Positions 1 through 9,819 are shown, counted from the stretch's first letter. The stretch: 64,000 bases of DNA from Hungatella sp. UBA5385 (GCA_002409995.1 DHOR01000040.1:359338-423337); one strand, 5' to 3'. Notes: generated from the letters alone by a model not told the origin. Numbers and translations are program-made.

Positions 1-974
1 ATAGCTACAGGATATCCAAGAAACGGCACATGGGTTCCTGAGGTGGTAATTCCAATTTCCTCATCCCCTATATATAGCTTTGCCTGTTCTCTGATAATTC
101 CCCTTCCTGTGACTTTTAAGCCGATTCGGGTAATTGCCGGCTCCCCTTTTTCTTCCAACGCTTTTTTGCCTATAAAATCAGGCTTTTTCATCTTTACTGC
201 AAAAGAAAGACCTGTTTCCAGAGGCGTAACATTGTCATCCATTTCATGACCATACAAAGGCATACCAGCCTCCAGCCTTAAAGTATCTCTGGCACCGAGA
301 CCACAGGGAATCAGCCCATCTTCCTTACCGGCTTCCATCAGGGCTTCCCACATATCAGCGGCTTTTTCTGCTGCCATATACAGCTCATATCCATCTTCTC
401 CTGTATATCCTGTTTTGGAGATGAGACAGCGAATCCCTGCCGCCTCACAGTCCGCAAGGCAGGTGTAATAACGTAACGGAATCATGGATTCCTCTGTTAT
501 TTTTTGAAGAATTTCCTTTGCCTTAGGTCCCTGAAGAGCAATCTGACCGATAGAAGGAGAAATATCCGTAAATACAGCTCCAGGCAGCTGATGCTCCTTC
601 ATCCATAGAAAATCCTTATCCTTATTGGCTGCATTGACCACAATAAAATAACAGCAGTCTCTGATTTTATAAACAATCAGATCGTCTACCACTCCCCCAT
701 TTTCATTGCACATGGGACTGTACCTTGCCTGACCATCAGCCATATCTGTAAAATCATTGGTCAGAAGATAATTTAAGTTTTCAAGTGCACCTTCTCCCTC
801 ACAGAGAATCTCTCCCATATGGGATACATCAAACATTCCGCAGCTATTGCGGACTGCCAAGTGCTCTGCTATTACTCCTGTTTCATACTGAACAGGAAGC
901 AGATATCCTGCAAACGGTACCATACGGCCGCCGTACTTTACATGGGTATCATATAGAGCAGTTTTTAATTCCAT
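1..974 (-). CDS. gcvT: Aminomethyltransferase GcvT (T-protein of the glycine cleavage system), 3' part missing
   Basis: T-protein takes the aminomethyl group from lipoylated H-protein, releases ammonia and makes 5,10-methylene-tetrahydrofolate. The reading frame opens with MELKTALYDTHVKYGGRMVP, then carries MFDVSHMGEI, VDDLIVYK and GYTGEDGYELY, all characteristic of GcvT. About 324 codons are inside the window and the frame runs off its left edge, so the C-terminal barrel is not seen. The ATG at 974 has a strong AAAAGGAGGG site just upstream. Partner gcv genes would lie to the left. The 112 bp upstream hold a hairpin but no recognisable glycine riboswitch. Confidence 0.96.
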   Translation of the reverse strand, partial: MELKTALYDTHVKYGGRMVPFAGYLLPVQYETGVIAEHLAVRNSCGMFDVSHMGEILCEGEGALENLNYLLTNDFTDMADGQARYSPMCNENGGVVDDLIVYKIRDCCYFIVVNAANKDKDFLWMKEHQLPGAVFTDISPSIGQIALQGPKAKEILQKITEESMIPLRYYTCLADCEAAGIRCLISKTGYTGEDGYELYMAAEKAADMWEALMEAGKEDGLIPCGLGARDTLRLEAGMPLYGHEMDDNVTPLETGLSFAVKMKKPDFIGKKALEEKGEPAITRIGLKVTGRGIIREQAKLYIGDEEIGITTSGTHVPFLGYPVA

Positions 975-1011
975 GCTAAACCCTCCTTTTGTCATTGTTA
1001 ATTTATGAACG

Positions 1012-1052
1012 AAGACAGGGCATACAACTGAAATGGTTGTATGCCCTGTCTT
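1012..1052. other. 17-bp perfect stem hairpin between the AraC gene and gcvT
   Basis: AAGACAGGGCATACAAC at 1012-1028 is exactly complementary to 1036-1052, with a 7-nt loop. It sits downstream of the AraC-family gene and upstream of gcvT, both on the minus strand. It may end transcription of the AraC gene, but neither strand has a run of T after the stem, so an operator or a processed RNA end is also possible. Confidence 0.5.
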
Positions 1053-1086
1053 AGTACCCGATAATAAGTGAGACTACTTTAAGCTC

Positions 1087-1920
1087 TTAAACAGGGATTT
1101 TGTCATCTCCTGAAGCCATGGCTTTGCGGTACTGGCTTGGCAGGATTTTATAACGCTTCTTAAACGCCTTAGAAAAGGCACGGCTATCGGCAAATCCATG
1201 ATTCATAGCAATCTCCCCGATCTCATGATCTGTATTTACCAGTTCCCTCACAGCATATTTAACTCTTAAATCAATCAGGTAGGTCCTGTAGCTGACCTCT
1301 GCGTATTTTTGAAACATCCTTGATAAATAGGTAGGTGTAAATCCAAATCTGTCTGCCACCTCCGGCAGCCTTAAATCCTCATGGTAGTTTTCCTTCATAT
1401 ATCTGGTCACTTCTGATAAACGGTCCAGATGTTTTTTCTGGCGCAGAACAGCCTTATCCATGGTCTCTGTTTTAAATTCAGTAAGGAGAAGATAAAGAAG
1501 CTGATAAAACAGGCTCTTCACCTTCAATCTGTAACCATATTCCCGGCTGTCGTACTCTGCAAACATGGCTGAAACCAGCTCTGCCAGCTGTCTGCAGCTT
1601 TTCTCATCCTTTTTCTCAAATATATAATTGCCCTCTTCTTCAAATGCCTCTGCAGGAATCTGAAGAACAATGGTAACGTTGGGATCAGGGCAGTCAATGG
1701 AATGAATCTCATTGGAATTCACAAGAACAAAATCCTGCTGTTTCAAAGGATAATGTCTGTTGTTAATATAAAAATCAATGGCTCCCTCCATCACCAAAAA
1801 CAGCTCCAGAGAATGGTGCCAGTGCTTTGTCACCTTATAATTACCCTCTCGTCCTTCGAAAATAAACATCTTAAAGGGCAGATCATCATTGGGAATTACC
1901 AGTTCGTGTCTAAAATCCAT
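1087..1920 (-). CDS. AraC-family transcriptional regulator with N-terminal cupin domain
   Basis: This 277-residue protein has the two-part plan of AraC/XylS regulators. Residues 1-90 form a cupin-like sensor domain (KHWHHSLELFLVMEGAIDF), which in this family binds a small ligand, often a sugar. Residues about 165-268 hold two helix-turn-helix motifs (LPEVADRFGFTPTYLSRMF and the second helix pair ending in FKKRYKILPSQYRK). A GAGGTGG site precedes the ATG. It starts 11 bp after the FIST-GGDEF gene ends, on the same strand, so the two may be cotranscribed. The ligand and target genes cannot be told from the sequence. Confidence 0.93.
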   Translation of the reverse strand: MDFRHELVIPNDDLPFKMFIFEGREGNYKVTKHWHHSLELFLVMEGAIDFYINNRHYPLKQQDFVLVNSNEIHSIDCPDPNVTIVLQIPAEAFEEEGNYIFEKKDEKSCRQLAELVSAMFAEYDSREYGYRLKVKSLFYQLLYLLLTEFKTETMDKAVLRQKKHLDRLSEVTRYMKENYHEDLRLPEVADRFGFTPTYLSRMFQKYAEVSYRTYLIDLRVKYAVRELVNTDHEIGEIAMNHGFADSRAFSKAFKKRYKILPSQYRKAMASGDDKIPV

Positions 1921-1931
1921 GGTGCCACCTC

Positions 1932-4349
1932 TTATGAATCTTCCTCAACTCTGTTCATAGTTTCCGGATCGTACATGGTATACTGGTTTCGCCCCTTCTG
2001 CTTTGACTTATATAATGCAATATCTGCTTTGTGCAGCAGATCATGATAGGTGGTTCCATCCCGGGGTGCTATGGAGATGCCGATGCTCAAGGTGGAATAG
2101 AACACTACACCCTCCTCTGTTTTATGAGGTGTTTTGCTCCAGCTCTCCATCAGCCTTGCAACTCTTCTTGTAATCTGATCCACATTGCCTGTTAAGGTAC
2201 AGAACATGGCAAATTCGTCGCCCCCTAAGCGGGCAATGATATCGGTTGCGCGAAAATTACTGCGCAGGGAACGTGCCAGTGACTTTAAAACAGCATCCCC
2301 TACCACATGACCGTAATTATCGTTAACCTGTTTAAAATAGTCAAAATCAATAATAATGAATGCAGACATCTTCCCATAAGGCAGCTCCTGATTAAGCAGA
2401 TGTGTTGTCTGCTTCTCCAGCGCACCTCTGTTTAAAAGACCTGTAAGCACATCGGACTCCGCCTGCTTATTGGCATCCTCAAGTCTCTGATATACTAAAA
2501 CAGTGGCTAAGAGAGCGCTGATAGCCTGTACTGTTTCCAGATCATTGTGACCCAGGCGGGATAAAAATGGAGAAGACTCCACCATTCTGCCTGTAATAAT
2601 AATTGCCGCAATCTCATTTTGTACTACAACAGGTGCTGAGATAAAATAAGGCAGATAGAGTGTTTCCCTTAAATCCTTTAACCGTTCCTCTCCATCCTCT
2701 GATGTAATGAGAACCGGATGCTCTAAATCGAGGAGTTCTTCATCCATCTCAATATGGCGCCCCTGTAATTTCATCTTCTCATCAGTGGTATAACCCTGCA
2801 GAACAGAGGGTGTAAACTTACCATTCCCATCAGGCACCATAACCACTGTTTTCTGCATATTAAGAGCAGCATTCATACGCTGGGTTACAAGGAGAAAAAG
2901 GCTTTCATCACCCTGTCCCTGGCGAAGAGATACTGCAAGCTCTGCCAGAAGGCTGAAACCTCTCCGTTTCTGCTCCAGCTCATGGCGTATAGAGATAGAC
3001 TGTACATCAAGAGACAACACCTTAGCTGCATTCTGTTTACAGAGAGCCTTAAGAGCCTCCAGAGGAATCTCTGATGAATTGCCATGTGTGCCCGGCTGTG
3101 TATTCCATAGGGCTTCTTTTTTATAGCCCCTGCCTGTATCTCCCGGTTTCTTCTTGGAAAAGAGGCAGAAAACCCCTGTCCAGTCCAGCCCTCTTGGGCG
3201 GCCGCCAATAGAGCCGATCTCCACCCCTGTATACAAGCCCAGAAGGGGAGCTCTTCCATCGACTACTTCCTGAATTACAACTGCATCTTCCATCTCAATA
3301 CCCCCATACCCTGCACAACGTCCTGCACAGTCTATGTATACAGCAAATACAGGCTCTCTTCCGTCCAGCCTGTCGAAAACCTCCTGTACCTTAGGTTTTA
3401 TATAATCCAGCTCCAGTGAACGGAACATAAGCTGAAACTCTGTTCCCTCCACCATATCAGGTTCAAACATCACAATACCGCCCCGCTCCTTATCAAGATC
3501 GAGACACAGTCTGCTTGCATAATTATTCTCGTTATATTCTCCCCAGCGTTCCCCATGATTAATTCCAAACAACAGGAAAAATGGATAGTCCTCCGGTTGA
3601 ATGGCCGGCCCCAGCATACGATCTATAAAATCAATGGCCGGCTCTCCATTAATCTCAAGGATTACTGATCCTTCCGACTTTGTTACGGTGTAATAAGGGG
3701 AAGCAGGACGACAGCCATGAATAATCGTGCTGTCAATGCAGATATCATCAGAAAATGCCAAAGCCATGGCACTGTGTGATCCCAGTGCTTCTCCTGTATA
3801 CTGGAGAGTAGGTGTGGCAGAATGATTCCCCTGGAGACCGGCACCTGTTATATCAGGCAAGAATCCAAGTCCCTTTTCAATTCCTTCCAACAGCCATGTT
3901 GCCATCAGCAGACGCATATCTCCCTTGGTCTGATCAATGGCATCATAAAACAACATCACAGAAGATTCCGATGTGATCCCGCTATCTCCAAGGCGCTTAC
4001 CAAGACGTCTTCCGGTTTCCACTTCACTTTCCGCAAGCCTATCCTCAATCAGCACGGTACACCGGCTGTCTTCAAGCCAGATACATGCCACACCTACCTG
4101 ATCTCCTGCATATCCAAACTGATCATTGGTAATAACACCAACAGCGCCTCCTCCATAGATGGAATTGGAGTTGCCTGTTATTGCCGCTACTTCTTTACGA
4201 AGAATATATTCACTATGACGTGCAGTGGCAAATAGCAGCACCAGATCGCAGGGATCTGTACGCCCTGTTTTCTTCAGAGCACGTTCTGCTGCCTGTCTGC
4301 CTGCAATCATACTGTCGGGATTCTCACTATACCCCACTCCTACCTGCAT
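1932..4349 (-). CDS. FIST-domain sensor diguanylate cyclase (FIST_N, FIST_C, GAF-like, GGDEF)
   Basis: An 805-residue cytoplasmic signalling protein. Residues about 20-220 match FIST_N and 220-390 FIST_C, a small-ligand sensing module of bacterial signal transduction. Residues about 450-615 look GAF-like. The GGDEF domain begins near residue 633 (DVLTGLLNR), with the active-site GGDEF at 709-713 and a product-inhibition site RATD (RxxD) just before it. The cyclase should therefore make cyclic di-GMP from two GTP and be inhibited by its product. There is no EAL domain and no membrane segment. A GGGGAG site precedes the ATG. Confidence 0.92.
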   Translation of the reverse strand: MQVGVGYSENPDSMIAGRQAAERALKKTGRTDPCDLVLLFATARHSEYILRKEVAAITGNSNSIYGGGAVGVITNDQFGYAGDQVGVACIWLEDSRCTVLIEDRLAESEVETGRRLGKRLGDSGITSESSVMLFYDAIDQTKGDMRLLMATWLLEGIEKGLGFLPDITGAGLQGNHSATPTLQYTGEALGSHSAMALAFSDDICIDSTIIHGCRPASPYYTVTKSEGSVILEINGEPAIDFIDRMLGPAIQPEDYPFFLLFGINHGERWGEYNENNYASRLCLDLDKERGGIVMFEPDMVEGTEFQLMFRSLELDYIKPKVQEVFDRLDGREPVFAVYIDCAGRCAGYGGIEMEDAVVIQEVVDGRAPLLGLYTGVEIGSIGGRPRGLDWTGVFCLFSKKKPGDTGRGYKKEALWNTQPGTHGNSSEIPLEALKALCKQNAAKVLSLDVQSISIRHELEQKRRGFSLLAELAVSLRQGQGDESLFLLVTQRMNAALNMQKTVVMVPDGNGKFTPSVLQGYTTDEKMKLQGRHIEMDEELLDLEHPVLITSEDGEERLKDLRETLYLPYFISAPVVVQNEIAAIIITGRMVESSPFLSRLGHNDLETVQAISALLATVLVYQRLEDANKQAESDVLTGLLNRGALEKQTTHLLNQELPYGKMSAFIIIDFDYFKQVNDNYGHVVGDAVLKSLARSLRSNFRATDIIARLGGDEFAMFCTLTGNVDQITRRVARLMESWSKTPHKTEEGVVFYSTLSIGISIAPRDGTTYHDLLHKADIALYKSKQKGRNQYTMYDPETMNRVEEDS

Positions 4350-4434
4350 ATACGTCTCCCCTTTTCTTTCTGTATCTCTTCTTAGTGTATAGCATACTAT
4401 ACTTTGCCAAAAAAAAGCAAGTCTAATCTATGAT

Positions 4435-6138
4435 CTACACAGGAAGACTGTCAGAAACACATAACACACCATATCCGATCTGGGGATTGGGGTATTCTGT
4501 AAACCCTGGAAGACGCCTTGATCCCCTGATAAAATAAGCTTTTACCTTCTCTCCAAATAGATAAGGGTCCCTTCCATTAACAATTCCCCACTGCATCAGA
4601 AGAGCTGCACTTCCTGATACAAATGGCGTTGCAAAAGAAGTCCCTGTAACAGCCTCATATCCTCCGCCTTGTTTCGCTGCTATAATATTCACTCCAGGAG
4701 CAGCTATCTCAGGCTTCACCTGATTGGTTCTTCTTGTAAATCCCCTTCCTGAAAAATCAGCATAGGACTGATAGGAGTCATCATAGGCACCTACAGAAAT
4801 AACCTTGGAAGCTGTGGAAGGAATGGTAAGTGTAATATCAGGTGTTGATCTGAAAAAACGGGTAGTTGGGCTTAAAACTCCCGCTGCAGGAAGCCAGAAA
4901 TCAAATCTACCATCAACAATCTCTCTGGGAGTCAGAAGGAAATGCCACAGACCATTTTCAATATAGCTCTGAAGTGGAATAAATTCCATATAGATCTCCT
5001 GTGCCACACTGTAGGGGCCGGGTTTGCCATAATAAACCAGAATTCTGGTATCTCCATAAACCAAATCCTGATTGCCAAGGCTGCTGTTAAAAGGACCGAT
5101 TACCGCACCTGTAGGGGAAGTCAGGGCAACATCGAAAATATCAGAATAGGACTTCCATAATTGTACGCTGAATCCACTTTGGTAAGGTCCCACTCCCATT
5201 TCCACCTCCTGAGGTTCTCCAACAGTCAGCACACCTGAGGTATGACCATTGGCTGCACCTTCATTGCCGGTTCCAACAGCAATCACCGTTCTTCCGTAAT
5301 TTCCCATATCATCAAGAAAGGTCTCAAGCAAGCTGGTTCCATCATGAGAGCCATAAGTATTGCCAATGCTTAAATTAACTGCTACAGGCATAAATCTGTC
5401 TGCAGCCTCCTTAATTACAAAGTTGACCCCTTTCATAAGCTCTGTAGTTCTGGGAAATCCACCTTCTCTTGGAAGCCCCAGCTTTACTACCAGAAGCTGA
5501 CTTTCAAATGCAACGCCTCTGTACTGCCCCCTGTTTTCCCTTCCATTTCCTGCTGCAATTGAGGCAACTGCTGTTCCATGACCGCTTAAATCAATGGAGG
5601 GCACGATTTCCCTTGCTCTGGCTCTGTTGCCTGTAAGCAGTGCCTCATCAATTTCTTCTTTTGTAAATACCCGTTCCAGAGTCTGATCCCATAGCAGCAG
5701 AATTCTGCTGGTTCCATCTTCATTTCTGAAATCCTGGTGAAAATAATCAATTCCCGAGTCTACTATGGCTACTAAAACTCCTCTTCCTGTCAGTTGCCCT
5801 GCTCCCTGCTGCACCAAATTAATGCAAGAGGCCGACTTTGCATGATTAATGTCAAAGAACAGCCTCTTCGGTTTTTCAATGTATTCGATTTGAGGCAGCT
5901 GGCTGACGGTGTCTATGAGAGATTCCGGAACTGTCAGTATGGAATATTCATTGATCATCTCTTCCACTCTTACAGATTCAGGCAATGATCCTTCCAGGGG
6001 ACCTGTATGCTTCACAATCAATTCCCAGCTGTTTTCCTCAGGAATAAAGCCTACGTTTAAATCCAGAGATTTTTCACGCTCCTCCGGTGTAGCACTTAAA
6101 GCCATATTTAATACATTTTCAAGCTTCTGATTTTCCAT
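4435..6138 (-). CDS. S8 family (subtilisin-like) serine protease, Csp-like
   Basis: A 567-residue subtilase with an intact catalytic triad: Asp127 in VAIVDSGID, His187 in SGHGTAVAS, Ser501 in GTSFATP, plus the oxyanion Asn in GTGNEG. The first 95 residues resemble the propeptide of the Csp proteases that process the spore cortex hydrolase SleC during germination in Clostridia. There is no export signal, as in that group. A frame starting with TTG extends four codons further, but GGAG lies six bases before the ATG at 6138, which I take as the start. The next gene upstream is a SpoIID-type protein. A role in germination is inference from family and neighbour. Confidence 0.9.
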   Translation of the reverse strand: MENQKLENVLNMALSATPEEREKSLDLNVGFIPEENSWELIVKHTGPLEGSLPESVRVEEMINEYSILTVPESLIDTVSQLPQIEYIEKPKRLFFDINHAKSASCINLVQQGAGQLTGRGVLVAIVDSGIDYFHQDFRNEDGTSRILLLWDQTLERVFTKEEIDEALLTGNRARAREIVPSIDLSGHGTAVASIAAGNGRENRGQYRGVAFESQLLVVKLGLPREGGFPRTTELMKGVNFVIKEAADRFMPVAVNLSIGNTYGSHDGTSLLETFLDDMGNYGRTVIAVGTGNEGAANGHTSGVLTVGEPQEVEMGVGPYQSGFSVQLWKSYSDIFDVALTSPTGAVIGPFNSSLGNQDLVYGDTRILVYYGKPGPYSVAQEIYMEFIPLQSYIENGLWHFLLTPREIVDGRFDFWLPAAGVLSPTTRFFRSTPDITLTIPSTASKVISVGAYDDSYQSYADFSGRGFTRRTNQVKPEIAAPGVNIIAAKQGGGYEAVTGTSFATPFVSGSAALLMQWGIVNGRDPYLFGEKVKAYFIRGSRRLPGFTEYPNPQIGYGVLCVSDSLPV

Positions 6139-6187
6139 GGCATTCTCCAAATGCGCTTTCCACTATCATACGCTGGAAAATGCCCTG

Positions 6188-8464
6188 TCATTCCTCCCGA
6201 TGCCCTGCCTCACGAACTTCTGCACCCTGATAGAAGAATTTCAGTATATCCTCATATCCTTTATCCTCTTTTGCCATTGCCTGGGCACCATTCTGGCTCA
6301 TGCCCACACCATGACCATAACCTCCTCCGTAAATACGAAATGTGGTAATGTTCTTCTCATCTACCCCTTCATTTTCAATGGCTATATAAGCGCTGGGAAG
6401 GGATTCTATATTCTTCATGGTTGTTCCGTCATTCTTTGTAATGGTCATATATTTGCTGCCTAAAGCTGCTCTTACCTGCCCTTCACCATTAATGGTGGTA
6501 ACTCCGTCAGAACCTTCAATCCTCAGCTTTTTCGCAATTCCACCTGCTCCACGCTCTGTAACAGAGATATTAAGGATCACTCCAACAGAGGTAATATCCT
6601 CTTCCAGCTGTCTGTTGGTTACGGTGGTTTCCCATCTGTACATAGGAAATCCCGAATCATAGGAAGGATAGTCCTTATCCTTAATAAATTCCAGAAATTC
6701 CGAATTGGTGGACAGATTCAGCGATACTCTGTCCTCCTGCAAAAGTCCGGCATCCAGATAAGGATAGCTGACAGGATCACTTCCCCATACACCTCCATCG
6801 GTGGTATGACCACAGGAGGTTGAAAAATAAAATGCTTCAATTGGCTGATCCTCATAAAACAGCAGCTTTCCATAGGTTTCACGAACAGCCTCTTCAGTCT
6901 TTGCTCCGGCATTTAAATTATTATATACCTGAAAACGGGTGCTGTCATCTACATGAGCCCCGTACTGGCTGTAGGTATTGCTCTGAATCTGCCTGTATGC
7001 ATAGGTTCTGGCACAGACTGCCTGAGCCTTTAATGCCTCTTTTTCATAAGCGTCCGGCATCTCACTGGGCACTACCTTTATTAAGTACTCTTCCAAATAC
7101 AGCTCATTAATAAGAATCAGACCTTCCGGCTCTTTCCTGATCTCAATACTTCCGTCATATCCGGGCGTACCCAAAGACCTCTTAACGGAATTCACATACA
7201 GCGTATCTCCTGCCTCTACAGGAGTTACCACAATTCTTCCATCCTTCAGCCGCTCATCAGTGGTATCTATAATCACTTCTGCTTTAGGCGGAACAGACAC
7301 CTGCTCCACTCCATAGGATAGATTCAGACCGCTTTCTGCAGACAGAGTCACTGACGGATGAAAGATTGACTTAAAGTCTGTATTCATCAATAGAACCCGA
7401 ATGCTTTTAGCATCAAATTCTCTCACAATCAGAGCTGCGCAAAGCTTCCCATTGGCCGCCACAAACTCCTGATTATCATAGCCCACTAATATGTCATCTA
7501 TAGATCGCTCTGCAAAAGAGCCATAAAGGCGATATACCTTAAAGTCCTTATCCAGCTTGATACTTCCATAACCTTCGATTTCAATGGCATTGTCCTTAAT
7601 TGATAATACCTTGCCTGATATCTTTTTTTTCTTTAAAGTCACCTTCTGCAGCTTTCCTTTTTTCAGGCTGATATCTGCAATATTGTTCACAACATCTGAC
7701 TGCTGCCCAAGAGAATCCTCAAGAGGAAAGCTTCTCTCAATCGTGCCAAGGTGAACGGTAAAGCTGTCTCCTTCTCCAGAAGAAATCCACACATTTTTAT
7801 AGGTGACAGAATCACTGAGCACACCTCTTAAAGCGATGATCTCTCCATCCTTTATGAGGAATTTCAGTTCTCTGTCTATGTAAGAATCAAGGCTGAGACC
7901 TTCAAAGGAATAATTCCCCTTGCTGGTATAGGCAGTCCAGGCAGATGCATGAATTACATTCATGGGTGTGCCATATAAAAGGACCTCCACCTCCTGAATC
8001 TTACCTTCCACGTCAAGACCGCGGCGCAGTTCATCATAGATTCCCCACCATTCTTCTGCGGGAATTGCACGGTTTAGCTTCTTGCCGCTTTTATGAATGC
8101 TTTTCCCTGCCCCGGGTAAAATCTCCTCTGCAATCTCCTTTGCCTGCCTGTAGGTCAGCAGCGATTCCGCAGATGCTGCCACAGGAGGAACCACTTCAGG
8201 ATCCAGATGCTTCTCCGCATAGAGATAATTCATATATTTCGCATACCAGCTTTTTTTATCTGTTTCAGAAAAGTAGCTGGTCTTTTGTTCCTTTAGCAGA
8301 TTTTCACAGTTTTCTTTATCTGTCAAAAGAAGGGCAACTGCCTTATAGGCAGACCCGCCGGAAATACCCTCTGATTCCGGCTCATTGATCATTATAATAA
8401 TGACCAATATAAGAATCAGTATAGGAATTCCTGCAATAAATCTTAAAAATGTCTTTTTATTCAT
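6188..8464 (-). CDS. SpoIID/LytB-domain protein, probable peptidoglycan lytic transglycosylase
   Basis: A 758-residue protein with one N-terminal membrane anchor (residues 8-26, isoleucine rich) and a large outer part. The SpoIID domain fills about residues 440-750, with EEYLIKVVPSEMPDAYEKEA, the following AQAVCARTYAYRQ, STSCGHTTDGGVWGSD and the closing GGGYGHGVGMSQNGAQAMA. In Bacillus, SpoIID removes the stem peptide-free glycan during engulfment. Residues 30-430 match nothing I recognise, and the protein is about twice the length of classical SpoIID. It ends 50 bp before the Csp-like protease starts. GAGG lies 5 bases from the ATG. Confidence 0.92.
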   Translation of the reverse strand: MNKKTFLRFIAGIPILILILVIIIMINEPESEGISGGSAYKAVALLLTDKENCENLLKEQKTSYFSETDKKSWYAKYMNYLYAEKHLDPEVVPPVAASAESLLTYRQAKEIAEEILPGAGKSIHKSGKKLNRAIPAEEWWGIYDELRRGLDVEGKIQEVEVLLYGTPMNVIHASAWTAYTSKGNYSFEGLSLDSYIDRELKFLIKDGEIIALRGVLSDSVTYKNVWISSGEGDSFTVHLGTIERSFPLEDSLGQQSDVVNNIADISLKKGKLQKVTLKKKKISGKVLSIKDNAIEIEGYGSIKLDKDFKVYRLYGSFAERSIDDILVGYDNQEFVAANGKLCAALIVREFDAKSIRVLLMNTDFKSIFHPSVTLSAESGLNLSYGVEQVSVPPKAEVIIDTTDERLKDGRIVVTPVEAGDTLYVNSVKRSLGTPGYDGSIEIRKEPEGLILINELYLEEYLIKVVPSEMPDAYEKEALKAQAVCARTYAYRQIQSNTYSQYGAHVDDSTRFQVYNNLNAGAKTEEAVRETYGKLLFYEDQPIEAFYFSTSCGHTTDGGVWGSDPVSYPYLDAGLLQEDRVSLNLSTNSEFLEFIKDKDYPSYDSGFPMYRWETTVTNRQLEEDITSVGVILNISVTERGAGGIAKKLRIEGSDGVTTINGEGQVRAALGSKYMTITKNDGTTMKNIESLPSAYIAIENEGVDEKNITTFRIYGGGYGHGVGMSQNGAQAMAKEDKGYEDILKFFYQGAEVREAGHREE

Positions 8465-8473
8465 GCAATCCTC

Positions 8474-9724
8474 TTATTTGATATAAGTTTTCTTAACCTC
8501 ATCAATCTCTTTCAGTTCCAGATAATCCTCTGTTTGAAGTGACAGCTTCTTCTTCCTCAGCGACTTATTCACAAGACCGGATATCATGCTGTATATAACT
8601 GCAAAGGTGGGAACTGCTATAATCATTCCCACAAATCCAAACAGCCCTCCAAATAAAAGAATGGAGAAAAGCACCCAGAAGCTTGGAAGCCCTGTAGACT
8701 GCCCAAGAATCTTTGGTCCCAATATGTTGCCATCAAACTGCTGAAGCAGGAATATAAAAATAATGAAATAGAGACATTTTATAGGGCTTACCAGAAGGAT
8801 TAGGAACGCGCTGGGTATGGCTCCAATAAAAGGTCCGAAAAATGGAATTACATTGGTAACTCCAACAATTACACTGACTAAAACAACATAGGGCATCTTC
8901 ATGATACTTAATAAAACAAAGCACATAATTCCGATTATCAAAGAATCCAAAAGCTTGCCTGTAATAAATCCGCCGAATACCTTATGAACAAAACGCAGCT
9001 CATCAATTACCTGATTAGCTTGCTTTAAAGGGAAAACACCATAGACAATCTTCTTCCCCTGTGCTGCCAATGTATCCTTAATGTTCAGTAAATATACCAT
9101 TACAATGATACCTATCAGGAAATTATAGAGAACAGTCAGCACGCTGAACAGTCCGGCAGACAAACCGCCAATCAGGGAAGTAACCTGGGTAAAGGTAGAC
9201 ATATTGGGAACCAGATAGCCTGACAGCCATGTCTCCAGCTGAGAGGTTAACTGCTCATATACAGAGATTACCCACTGCTCCACAGATGGATTGTCAGCCA
9301 GCATTTTCTGAAGCCATACAGCCAGATTGCTGATGTTGTCTCCCATAGTTGCCTGGAGACCTCTGATACTTTTATCAATTTGTGGAATTACCAGGCTGAA
9401 AAATCCCACTACAATTACAATCAGCACAGCCAGGCTTACAATAGTAGCTGCCGCTTTAGAAAGAGACTTTACAGTTTTTTCTTTTTTTACAGAGGAAGCA
9501 ATGTGATCCCCTATAAAGCTTCTGCATCTGTTGTATACAGGCAGCAATAAATAAGCCAGCACTGCACCGTAGATCACAGGTTTAAGTATCGTTATAATCA
9601 TTGCCACTATCTGCTTTACTGTCTCGAATTTCGTCAAAAAGAAGGCAAAGGAAACGCTGATGGCAATCACAGCCAGCGCCGTTGCACCCCAGCAGATATA
9701 GTGGTTAAATCTTGAGTCTTTCAT
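8474..9724 (-). CDS. AI-2E family membrane transporter
   Basis: A 416-residue integral membrane protein of the AI-2E/UPF0118 family. About eight membrane segments are visible, with a soluble stretch between the early and late segments and the family block VGVTNVIPFFGPFIGAIPS near residue 300. Family members are exporters or ion antiporters; substrates differ and cannot be read here. AGGAG lies six bases before the ATG. The gene ends 9 bp before the SpoIID-type gene, so the two are probably one transcript with the protease. Confidence 0.93.
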   Translation of the reverse strand: MKDSRFNHYICWGATALAVIAISVSFAFFLTKFETVKQIVAMIITILKPVIYGAVLAYLLLPVYNRCRSFIGDHIASSVKKEKTVKSLSKAAATIVSLAVLIVIVVGFFSLVIPQIDKSIRGLQATMGDNISNLAVWLQKMLADNPSVEQWVISVYEQLTSQLETWLSGYLVPNMSTFTQVTSLIGGLSAGLFSVLTVLYNFLIGIIVMVYLLNIKDTLAAQGKKIVYGVFPLKQANQVIDELRFVHKVFGGFITGKLLDSLIIGIMCFVLLSIMKMPYVVLVSVIVGVTNVIPFFGPFIGAIPSAFLILLVSPIKCLYFIIFIFLLQQFDGNILGPKILGQSTGLPSFWVLFSILLFGGLFGFVGMIIAVPTFAVIYSMISGLVNKSLRKKKLSLQTEDYLELKEIDEVKKTYIK

Positions 9725-9792
9725 GTGTTTCTCCTAAGGTCTTGCAGGTTATAGAGCTTCTTTTATACCTTAACATACTTTTTTAAAAAGTT

Positions 9793-9819
9793 AAAGCAGC
9801 GATTTCTCGCTGCTTTTTT
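9793..9819 (-). terminator. Intrinsic terminator of the 6S RNA gene
   Basis: AAAGCAGCGA and TCGCTGCTTT form a 10-bp stem with a 4-nt loop. On the minus strand it is followed by TTTAACTTTTT. On the plus strand it is also followed by T, so it may work both ways. It closes the 6S transcript and stands before the AI-2E gene. Confidence 0.8.

Noticed and set aside
975..1086. Glycine riboswitch upstream of gcvT
   Set aside because: The gap is only 112 bp and holds one simple hairpin; the conserved glycine aptamer motifs are absent.
1702..2046. Plus-strand frame of 114 residues over the AraC and FIST genes
   Set aside because: It is a shadow of two well-supported minus-strand genes and shows no protein features.
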